The notes beneath the pieces are model-generated. The model was not told the DNA's origin. It was given only the letters and a program-made list of their open reading frames with translations, and did no database searches. A program made the position numbers and the translations under genes. A DNA stretch of 64,000 nt from Gramella sp. MAR_2010_147 (lineage in GTDB: Bacteria; Bacteroidota; Bacteroidia; Flavobacteriales; Flavobacteriaceae): positions 1,116,001 to 1,180,000 of the forward strand of contig NZ_LT629741.1 in NCBI RefSeq assembly GCF_900105135.1, given 5' to 3'. Shown one piece after another: positions 53,834 through 61,108 of the stretch (its first letter is position 1; every line of letters starts with the position of its first letter).

Positions 53834-54271
53834 ATGAAAACTAAATTTATCACACTCGTATTATTTGTGATCTCCTTTTCCTTACAGGCTCAAACCTATA
53901 CCGTGGCCTATCATGCCACACCTGAAATGGATAGATCTAAGTCCTACTATAATTCTCTGTCGGATTTTACCGGAAAAATAATTGAAAAAGAAAACTTCCA
54001 CTATCGTGAGTTTTTAAGGGCGTCTAAGCGATCTGAAAAGACTTATAAAATTGGTAATGAAATCATGACAGGGAGGGAACTAACGAAATTACTGAGAAAA
54101 TCAGCCAGAAAATCTGGAAATTCAACCGATTTCAGGAAACTTCTGGAAAATGAGAACCCTTCTTTTAAGAACTATTTATCAGATAAAGATTTTCAATTAC
54201 TGTACAAAAAATTCAGAAAAGGAACCTTTAATAAATACGTCCAGAACTTAGCCGACAACTGGAAGGATTAA
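53834..54271 (+). CDS. Exported hypothetical protein of the TetR cluster
   Basis: 145 residues with a signal peptide (KFITLVLFVISFSLQAQ). The mature part is basic and helical (YREFLRASKRSEKTYKIGNE, LTKLLRKSARKSG). No family is recognised. It directly follows a TetR operator and precedes a carboxymuconolactone decarboxylase-like gene by 45 bp, so it is probably induced with the redox genes. Confidence 0.6.
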   Translation: MKTKFITLVLFVISFSLQAQTYTVAYHATPEMDRSKSYYNSLSDFTGKIIEKENFHYREFLRASKRSEKTYKIGNEIMTGRELTKLLRKSARKSGNSTDFRKLLENENPSFKNYLSDKDFQLLYKKFRKGTFNKYVQNLADNWKD

Positions 54272-54316
54272 AATAAAAAAGTTTAAAACAATTATTAATT
54301 ATAAATATTTAAAACA

Positions 54317-54883
54317 ATGAGTACATTAAAAATTCATAATATCGAAAGTGCACCAGAAGAAAGTAAAGCACTTTTAGAGAAGTCGAAGAAAGCATACGGA
54401 ATGATCCCTAATTTGCACGGGGTATTAGCTGAAGCTCCGGGAATCCTGGATGCCTATCAAAGATTGCATGAACTGTTTGAAAATTCATCTTTCAATAACG
54501 AAGAACTAACCGTGGTATGGCAAACTATAAATGTAGAACATGAATGTCATTACTGTGTTCCTGCACATACAGGAATTGCAAATATGATGAAAGTTGATTC
54601 GGCAATTACTGAGGCTTTACGCCATAGAAAGGAAATGCCTACCAATAAACTTCAAACTTTGCACGAAACCACCCTTTCTATAGTGAAAAACCGTGGAAAT
54701 ATAAATCAGGATGAATTGAAAGAATTTTTTGATGCAGGCTTTACACAACGTCAGCTCCTGGAAATCATTTTAGGACTTTCTCAAAAAGTAATTAGCAATT
54801 ATACTAATCATATTGCTGAAACCCCTGTAGATGATGCTTTCAAAAAATTTGAATGGGATAAAGAAGATGTAACAACCTCTTAA
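54317..54883 (+). CDS. Carboxymuconolactone-decarboxylase-family (AhpD-like) protein
   Basis: 188 residues. The CMD/AhpD motif is visible as VEHECHYCVPAHT with C77, C80 and H84, the redox CxxC and proton relay of peroxidase-type members. The surrounding helices (YQRLHELFENSS, VDSAITEALR, LLEIILGLSQKVISNYTNH) fit the all-helical fold. It probably acts as a thiol peroxidase or in electrophile removal. It is part of the TetR-controlled cluster, 45 bp after the exported protein gene. Confidence 0.9.
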   Translation: MSTLKIHNIESAPEESKALLEKSKKAYGMIPNLHGVLAEAPGILDAYQRLHELFENSSFNNEELTVVWQTINVEHECHYCVPAHTGIANMMKVDSAITEALRHRKEMPTNKLQTLHETTLSIVKNRGNINQDELKEFFDAGFTQRQLLEIILGLSQKVISNYTNHIAETPVDDAFKKFEWDKEDVTTS

Positions 54884-55104
54884 TACCCTATTGGCATTAT
54901 TAATAATCCTCTAACCTGCTTTCTGGCTCGGGGATTATTATTCCTCAGTATAGCAATAATAAAATGTAAAATTCCAAACAATGATTCCCAGACTAATCAA
55001 AACATTTTATGAGCTGATACTTGTATCCTGACGAAAATAAAATAGTATTGATTTCGGAGGAATATGTTTTTCAGTATTGAAATTAAATAATTTTATAAAA
55101 CAAG

Positions 55105-55746
55105 ATGAAAGAAAAATTAAAGATAGATATCATATCAGATGTGGTGTGCCCATGGTGTACCATAGGATATAAACGACTTGAAAAAGCTATAGCAGAAATG
55201 GGTATCCAGGATCAGGTTGAAATTGAATGGCAGCCTTTTGAACTGAATCCCAATATGCCTGCTGAAGGTCAGAATGTAACCGAGCATATTACAGAAAAAT
55301 ACGGCTCAACATTAGCACAGCAGGAAGAATCTCAGCAGCGCATGACCGAAATTGGAAAAGAACTTGGCTTTACCTTTGATTATTTTGATGAGATGAGAAT
55401 GGTAAATACGTTTGAAGCCCATATTTTATTAGATTATGCTAAAGAGTTTGGTAAACAAACAGAACTAAAAATGCGACTTACCACGGCTTTTTTTAGTGAG
55501 CGCAAAAATGTTTCTAACAGGGATGTCTTGAAACAAGCACTATTTGAAGTGGGTTTGAATGCAGATGAAGGTTTGATCAGACTCGATAATGAAGAAGCTC
55601 GCACAAAAGTTAGAAACGAACAGGCTTATTGGAAAAGTTTAGGGGTGAACTCGGTACCAACAATAGTTTTCAATAGAAAAAGTGCTGTTACGGGAGCCCA
55701 ACCGGTAGAAGTATTCAAACAGGTTTTAACAGAGTTGACAGAATAG
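55105..55746 (+). CDS. FrnE-like DsbA-family oxidoreductase
   Basis: 213 residues without a signal peptide, so cytoplasmic. The thioredoxin fold starts KIDIISDVVCPWCTIGYKRL with the active-site CPWC (C15, C18). A helical insert follows (NVTEHITEKYGSTL, VNTFEAHILLDYAKEFG), and the cis-proline lies in SVPTIVFN. This is the FrnE/2-hydroxychromene-isomerase-like group involved in dithiol oxidation or polyketide-like chemistry; the substrate is unknown. It is on the same strand and in the same redox neighbourhood as the CMD protein. Confidence 0.9.
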   Translation: MKEKLKIDIISDVVCPWCTIGYKRLEKAIAEMGIQDQVEIEWQPFELNPNMPAEGQNVTEHITEKYGSTLAQQEESQQRMTEIGKELGFTFDYFDEMRMVNTFEAHILLDYAKEFGKQTELKMRLTTAFFSERKNVSNRDVLKQALFEVGLNADEGLIRLDNEEARTKVRNEQAYWKSLGVNSVPTIVFNRKSAVTGAQPVEVFKQVLTELTE

Positions 55747-55871
55747 TAATTTTCGGTATGCAGAATAGTGTAAAACGATAACGAACTGTTAGCTATTTTC
55801 TAATCATAAATTTTTATCTTGAAGATAAGCCTGGAACACATTCCATGTTTAGAAATATAAAGCCGTAGCAT

Positions 55872-56888
55872 ATGAAAGCAATAGGATTCAAAAAATCACT
55901 CTCAATAGAGAAAGAAAATAGTTTTGTCGCATTTGAAACAGAAAAGCCAGATCCGTCGGGATATGACCTTTTAGTGAAAATACTGGCGAATTCTGTAAAT
56001 CCAGTTGATTTTAAAGTACGACAAAATGCTGCAAAAGATGAAGAATTAGAACATCCTAAAATTATTGGTTACGATGCTGTGGGGATTGTTGAAGAAGTTG
56101 GAGATAAAGCTTCAAAATTTAAAAAGGGAGATATAGTTTATTATGCAGGTGACATTACCAGAGACGGTAGCAATGCAGAATATCAGTTGGTAGATGAACG
56201 TATTGTTGGTCATAAACCTAAAAATCTCAGTATAGCAGAAGCTGTAGCTATTCCGTTAACCGGCTTAACGGCCTATGAAACCTTGTTTGACAGGCTTAGA
56301 ATAGATCCAGAAAAAGATAATGGCAAAACAGTTTTGATTTTAGCGGGAGCCGGTGGCGTTGGTTCCATCGCAATTCAGCTTGCAAAAAAACTTGGCAACC
56401 TTACAGTTATTGCTACCGCCTCTCGTGAAGAGACTGTGAATTGGTGCAGGAAGATGGGAGCAGATTTTGTGATTAATCATCATAAAGACCTCAAAGAAGA
56501 GCTAAAAAAGATTGGTCACCATCAGGTAAATTATGTGCTGGACTTTGTAGATTTAGAAGGATATTGGGAAACTGCTGCCGAAGTGATAAAACCTCAGGGA
56601 CATATTGTGTCTATTACGGGTAGCAGTAAACCTTTAAATCTGAACCTACTAAAAGACAAAAGCGTTACTTTTTCATGGGAATTTATGTTCACAAGGCCTA
56701 AACATAAGACCGATGATATAGAAAGGCAACACAAAATTCTAAATCATCTTTCTGAATTGCTGGATGATGGTACTTTAATGAGTACCATGACCACGCAATT
56801 AAATGGATTTACTGTAGAAAACCTTAAGGAAGCACACCGCATTCAGGAATCTGGTAAAAGTATAGGAAAGAATGTGATTGTATTTTAG
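55872..56888 (+). CDS. Zinc-independent alcohol-dehydrogenase-like quinone reductase
   Basis: 338 residues of the MDR superfamily: VKILANSVNPVDFKVRQ and IIGYDAVGIVEEVGDKASKF in the GroES-like part, then LAGAGGVGSIAIQLAKKLG in the Rossmann domain (near residues 156-174). This subgroup is often labelled zinc-binding alcohol dehydrogenase family protein, but the zinc ligands are absent. It probably uses NADPH to reduce quinones or enones. It fits the electrophile-response character of the TetR cluster, though the 125-bp gap upstream may hold its own promoter. Confidence 0.9.
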   Translation: MKAIGFKKSLSIEKENSFVAFETEKPDPSGYDLLVKILANSVNPVDFKVRQNAAKDEELEHPKIIGYDAVGIVEEVGDKASKFKKGDIVYYAGDITRDGSNAEYQLVDERIVGHKPKNLSIAEAVAIPLTGLTAYETLFDRLRIDPEKDNGKTVLILAGAGGVGSIAIQLAKKLGNLTVIATASREETVNWCRKMGADFVINHHKDLKEELKKIGHHQVNYVLDFVDLEGYWETAAEVIKPQGHIVSITGSSKPLNLNLLKDKSVTFSWEFMFTRPKHKTDDIERQHKILNHLSELLDDGTLMSTMTTQLNGFTVENLKEAHRIQESGKSIGKNVIVF

Positions 56889-56921
56889 TAAGCTTGAGCT
56901 TTACTAAAAAACTTTTTACTT

Positions 56922-57653
56922 CTAACGATATTCAGGGTTTTCAAAATTCCATCTCGTGCCATCATCCCATTCCTCACGGGAATTCCCGTAGGCAGGATAG
57001 CCTCCCTGATCTTTCAACATTTTTGCCAGATGCATTAAGTTATAGGTCATAAAAGTGGTGTTGCGATTGGTAAATTCTGAATCATAACCTACTGGTGGAT
57101 CTTTCTTTTCGCCGTTCCATTTAGTATCGCCATAACTTGGGCCGGGCCCTACTTCACCTATCCAGCCTGCATCAGCTTGCGGTGGAATACTGTATCCAAG
57201 ATGTTGTAGCGCATATAAAATACCCATGGAACAATGTTTTACTCCATCTTCGTTGCCGGTAATTATACAGCCACCAGCTTTGCCATAATAAACATATTGA
57301 CCTTTTTCATTTTGATAGGCGCTCATGGCATATAGACGTTCAATCAATTTAGAGGCTACAGAAGATCGTTCTCCCAACCAAATTGGGGTACCAATTATAA
57401 GAATATCCGCAGCAATTATTTTTTTATAAATTTCTGGCCATTCATCCTTATTATAAGCTTTCTCTGTCATATCTGGCTGTACTCCGGCAGGCACATCATG
57501 GTCTATTAATCGAATCACCTCAACCAAAACTCCTTCAGACTCCATGATGTTTTTTGAAACATCTATTAAATTACGAGTGTGACTTTTGGTAGGAGATTTT
57601 TTAAGAGTACAATTAACATATACAGCTTTAAGACCACTGAATTTATCTTTCAT
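56922..57653 (-). CDS. Flavodoxin-like NADPH-dependent FMN reductase
   Basis: 243 residues. The flavodoxin fold shows AVYVNCTLKKSPTKSHTRNL for FMN-phosphate binding, then DILIIGTPIWLGERSSVASKL, the FMN-isoalloxazine loop, and GGCIITGNEDGVKHCS. This family (flavodoxin-like, WrbA/NADPH-FMN-reductase type) reduces quinones or nitro compounds. It is convergent with the quinone reductase gene and 33 bp from it. The C-terminal tail (REEWDDGTRWNFENPEYR) is conserved in the group. Confidence 0.88.
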   Translation of the reverse strand: MKDKFSGLKAVYVNCTLKKSPTKSHTRNLIDVSKNIMESEGVLVEVIRLIDHDVPAGVQPDMTEKAYNKDEWPEIYKKIIAADILIIGTPIWLGERSSVASKLIERLYAMSAYQNEKGQYVYYGKAGGCIITGNEDGVKHCSMGILYALQHLGYSIPPQADAGWIGEVGPGPSYGDTKWNGEKKDPPVGYDSEFTNRNTTFMTYNLMHLAKMLKDQGGYPAYGNSREEWDDGTRWNFENPEYR

Positions 57654-58178
57654 AATGAATCATTTATCTCCCGTAATTTACGAATACAAGGTTTATATTT
57701 AAAATCTCATCCATTTATTTAGACAACTTTAGAAACTTCCTTTATTATTGAAAACCAAAAAACCGGGTGGAATTCTTTCAATATAAACTATCAGGCAAAT
57801 TAGGGAAGTTTAATTAAGTACCGGAGCTATAGCTTAGATAAACAGATGTTTACAACATCTATTGATAGGAGTATCAAGACAAAAGCAATAATACTGTAAG
57901 TTATTTCCCGGGGAATTTTGAGTTTAATGAAGCCATATCCCGTATATGGTTATTAAGAAACAATTTTGGATAAGACCCGAATAAGAGACTCTTGTAATTC
58001 ATTACTAATAAGAATGTCCGGTTAACCAAATGATTAACCGGGCATTCTATGTCGGGATGGCAGAACGCACACCTTCCTTGTTTTACCTTGTTCTCAGCAG
58101 TTTTCTGAGATTTTGATTTATAAAGGTCACCAATTTGGACATTAAACTTTCAAATTTATGGTATAAAATAGATTCGCT
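57654..58178. other. 525-bp noncoding region with a tRNA-end-like scar
   Basis: It contains a hairpin (58013-58046, arms AATGTCCGGTTAA and TTAACCGGGCATT) followed directly by GTCGGGATGGCAGA at 58051. This is the same order as the terminator and att core at 30989-31041. Otherwise the region is AT-rich and shows no gene. Confidence 0.45.
58051..58064. repeat. tRNA 3'-end-like fragment
   Basis: GTCGGGATGGCAGA, similar to the tRNA-Pro att core GTCGGGATGACAGGA (one substitution and a one-base shift). It has no tRNA body beside it. It may be the scar or distant border of another integrative element. Confidence 0.35.
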
Positions 58179-58480
58179 TCACGTTTTTGATTCAATTAGA
58201 ATTATATGGCATTTCTCTTCAGAGGGAATCATGTGGTTTACTCCTTTTTTACAACATAAAAATCACCTTTATTCATGGTAAAGGCTTCTTTATTCTCTAT
58301 CTCTATTAACAACGAACCTTTGATAATGTAGAACAGTTCGTTTTCACCTGCGTGGTTATGCCAAGATACTTTCTGGCCTAAAATATTAGCAATTTTCATA
58401 TTTTGATCATTAACCTCTCCTAAGATCTTAGGAGAAAAATGTTCACTTTATGCAAGAAAAGCTTTGGATATACTTGCCAT
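58179..58480 (-). pseudogene. Broken cupin-domain gene
   Basis: The minus-strand frame starts MASISKAFLA, hits TAA at codon 11, resumes as SEHFSPKILGEVNDQNMKIA and the cupin core KVSWHNHAGENELFYIIKGS, then loses frame in an A-run after GDFYVVKK and continues one frame over as GVNHMIPSEEKCHIILIESK before a stop. Both lesions must be repaired to restore one cupin protein of about 100 residues. Its intact relatives bind a metal through the HNH and later His. It sits directly after the LytTR regulator gene. Confidence 0.85.
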
Positions 58481-58481
58481 T

Positions 58482-59183
58482 TTAATCATTGAATAATCTA
58501 ATCACATTTTCCTTGTAAAACTTCCCGACCGGAATCTTATGATCTGCAATAATTATTTGATTTCCTTCAATACTTCTGATATGATTTAATGCAACTATAA
58601 AGGAACGATGTACCTGCATAAAATCGCTTTCAGGTAATTGATATATTAAATTAGCGATAGTTTCTCTGATCGTGATCGTCTCTTCTTTTAAAACTACTTT
58701 AGTATAGTTTCCGGAAGCTTCGAAATATAAAATATCATCAACTGCCACCTGAATATGTTTTTTATCGGATCGTAAAAACATACGCTGAATTTTTCCTTTT
58801 TTCTGCTGAATGGTCGATTTTTCAGGAGGCTGTGGAAATGCTTTATTCACTGCTTTCAATAGTCTTTCAAATGAAAATGGCTTCAGTAAATAATCCACTA
58901 TATCCAATTCGTAACCTTCTAATGCGAATTCCTGGTAAGCAGTAGTGACAATAACTTTCGGTTTCTTAGGAAGGGTCCTTAAAAACTGGAATCCTTTCAG
59001 CTTGGGCATGTTCAGATCCAGGAAAATTAGGTCAACCTCTGCCGATGTATTCAAAAAATCGAGTGCTTCAATAGCATCATAACAATCTTTCAATAAATTC
59101 ATATTGGGAAGCATATCGCAATACTTCTTAATGATATCATGCGCTATATGCTCATCATCAACGATGATATAGTTAATTGTCAT
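58482..59183 (-). CDS. LytTR-family response regulator
   Basis: 233 residues. The N-terminal receiver has D9/D10, phospho-acceptor D56 (LIFLDLNMP), a Thr in VVTTAYQ and K102 (DYLLKPFSF). The C-terminal LytTR DNA-binding domain (about 135-232) has KHIQVAVDDILYFEASGNYT and FMQVHRSFIVALNHI. It overlaps the sensor kinase gene by 4 bp, so they form one two-component system. It probably controls the divergent ABC transporter operon or its own neighbourhood; no binding sites were identified. Confidence 0.93.
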   Translation of the reverse strand: MTINYIIVDDEHIAHDIIKKYCDMLPNMNLLKDCYDAIEALDFLNTSAEVDLIFLDLNMPKLKGFQFLRTLPKKPKVIVTTAYQEFALEGYELDIVDYLLKPFSFERLLKAVNKAFPQPPEKSTIQQKKGKIQRMFLRSDKKHIQVAVDDILYFEASGNYTKVVLKEETITIRETIANLIYQLPESDFMQVHRSFIVALNHIRSIEGNQIIIADHKIPVGKFYKENVIRLFND

Positions 59184-59971
59184 ATTTCTAGAGTTAATTG
59201 AGCTTCATGAATGCTTTTTGTAACACCTATTTCCAATCTATGCGTTCTTGGATAAACCAGTTCTAAACGGCGCTTCAGGTTTTTAAGTCCTATCCCAGGC
59301 TTTTCAGTAATTTCTTCTGTATCAAAGTTATTTTCTACCTCAAAATTAATTTCAGAATCATTTGCTTCTAATTTAATATGAACAAAGGCATCCTTTCTCA
59401 GATTTTCCACACCGTGTTTGAAAGCATTTTCCAGTAAAATTATAAAAAGTAATGGCATAACCTTTTTACTCCTGTCAGTCACATGGATACTAAACCGGAT
59501 ATCAATGCTTTTATGGTAACGCATTTTATGAAGTTCAAGATAATTTTCCAAATAAGTTATTTCTTCATCAAGTGTCACCCAATCATTGCCACCTTCATAT
59601 ATGCTATAGCGCATCATTTCGGAAAGCTTTAATATTAACTTCTGTGCTTTTACAGTATCCTGCTCAACCAGGCCGTATAAATTATTCAAGGTATTGAAAA
59701 AAAAATGTGGGTTTACCTGACTTTTCAGGTGCAGCAGCTCCACCTCTTTCTTCTCTTTCTTTAGTGTAATAATAGATTTTGTCTGAATAAACAACCAGCG
59801 AATAACCTCAACGCCCATTAGTAAAAAGAAAAACAGGCTAAAAATAATTAATGAGTCGGTTTCTCCAAACGCATCATTAAAAATCAAGATTAGAATAGTT
59901 GTACCAATGTAAAAGGTAGGTTTTATCCAACGGGGAATTTGAATTTTAAACAGTCTTTGGATAAGGCTCAT
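59180..59971 (-). CDS. LytS/YehU-type sensor histidine kinase
   Basis: 263 residues. Two membrane helices (about 18-32 and 40-62) are followed by a coiled stretch and the His_kinase domain with H89 in LKSQVNPHFFFNTLNNLYGL. The HATPase part has PLLFIILLENAFKHGVENLR and GIGLKNLKRRLELVYP. The short sensor with almost no periplasmic part suggests it senses a membrane signal or a partner such as a transporter. First gene of the pair with the LytTR regulator, divergent from the ABC ATPase gene 200 bp away. Confidence 0.92.
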   Translation of the reverse strand: MSLIQRLFKIQIPRWIKPTFYIGTTILILIFNDAFGETDSLIIFSLFFFLLMGVEVIRWLFIQTKSIITLKKEKKEVELLHLKSQVNPHFFFNTLNNLYGLVEQDTVKAQKLILKLSEMMRYSIYEGGNDWVTLDEEITYLENYLELHKMRYHKSIDIRFSIHVTDRSKKVMPLLFIILLENAFKHGVENLRKDAFVHIKLEANDSEINFEVENNFDTEEITEKPGIGLKNLKRRLELVYPRTHRLEIGVTKSIHEAQLTLEI

Positions 59972-60171
59972 CCCGCGAAAATAGATAATGCCTAAAATTT
60001 TCTACACTTTTTGGGATAGAAATATCATTTTTCGGGGTGGAATGACCTGACACATAGCCAAATTCTCTGATTTCTGTGAAATTTGATGTTTATCACATTT
60101 CTCAATGTGTCTATACCAAAAATTTAATTTATGGTTTTTCCCTCTATAGTTTTAAGCAAAATTGACAAAAC

Positions 60172-61071
60172 ATGGATAAATTAATCATCACAGATCTTTC
60201 AAAAACATATGATAATGGCGTTAAAGCCCTTGTGAATGTATCCTTGACCATCCCCAAAGGAATGTTTGGGTTACTAGGACCAAACGGTGCAGGAAAATCT
60301 ACATTCATGCGTACGATAGCCACCCTTCAGGATCCAGATACCGGGAGTATTTCTCTTGGAGAAATAGACATTCTTCAGAATAAAAATGAGCTTAGAAAAG
60401 TGTTAGGCTATTTGCCACAGGAGTTTGGTCTATACCCTCGACTGTCACCCGTGATGTTATTAAACCATTTGGCAATTCTTAAAGGTATTACCAATTCAAA
60501 AGAACGAAAAGCTATCGTAGATTCTTTACTACAGAAGGTAAATCTTTATGACGTGCGAGAACAAAAACTCGGAAGCTTTTCCGGAGGTATGAAACAAAGA
60601 TTTGGGATCGCACAGGCGCTTTTAAACAAACCGAAACTTTTAATTGTGGACGAACCAACTGCAGGGTTAGATCCAGTAGAGCGCAACCGATTTTATAATC
60701 TCCTTAGCGAAATCGCCGAAAATACCATTGTGATTCTATCCACACACATAGTAGATGATATAAAAAACCTTTGTGCTAATATGGCAATTATAGATCAAGG
60801 GCAGGTGCTTTTAAAAGCAAAACCTCTTGAAGCCATAGAAACTGTAAAAGGAAAGGTTTGGGAAAAGTATGTCAATAAGGATGAGATAGAAAAATACAAA
60901 AAGCACTTTAATGTCATTTCCGAAAGGTTCGTAACTGGTAAACCTGTAATACGAGTGTTTAGTGAAAATCTTCCCGGTGCTAACTTTCACATGATCGAAG
61001 CAGATCTGGAAGACGTGTATTTTTCTCAACTATCCAAAAATGCCACAACTACTGAAGCTGCTCTGGCTTAA
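60172..61071 (+). CDS. ABC transporter ATP-binding protein
   Basis: 299 residues. Walker A GPNGAGKST (36-44), Q-loop LPQEFGLYP (near 81), signature SFSGGMKQR (135-143), Walker B LLIVDEP (156-162) and switch His (LSTHIVDDI). The C-terminal extension of about 80 residues is typical of ABC-2-type exporters. It is cytoplasmic and pairs with the permease-peptidase gene 37 bp downstream. The system may serve peptide or bacteriocin export or resistance, and the neighbouring LytS/LytTR system is the likely regulator; both are inferences from context. Confidence 0.93.
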   Translation: MDKLIITDLSKTYDNGVKALVNVSLTIPKGMFGLLGPNGAGKSTFMRTIATLQDPDTGSISLGEIDILQNKNELRKVLGYLPQEFGLYPRLSPVMLLNHLAILKGITNSKERKAIVDSLLQKVNLYDVREQKLGSFSGGMKQRFGIAQALLNKPKLLIVDEPTAGLDPVERNRFYNLLSEIAENTIVILSTHIVDDIKNLCANMAIIDQGQVLLKAKPLEAIETVKGKVWEKYVNKDEIEKYKKHFNVISERFVTGKPVIRVFSENLPGANFHMIEADLEDVYFSQLSKNATTTEAALA

Positions 61072-61108
61072 TGAGTTATCAAATTTAACTAACACTAAAT
61101 AAAATTCA

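Noticed and set aside
54898..54945. AATAATCC...GGGATTATT hairpin after the CMD gene as a terminator
   Set aside because: The stem is short, the loop long and no clear T-run follows; it is possible but too weak to list.
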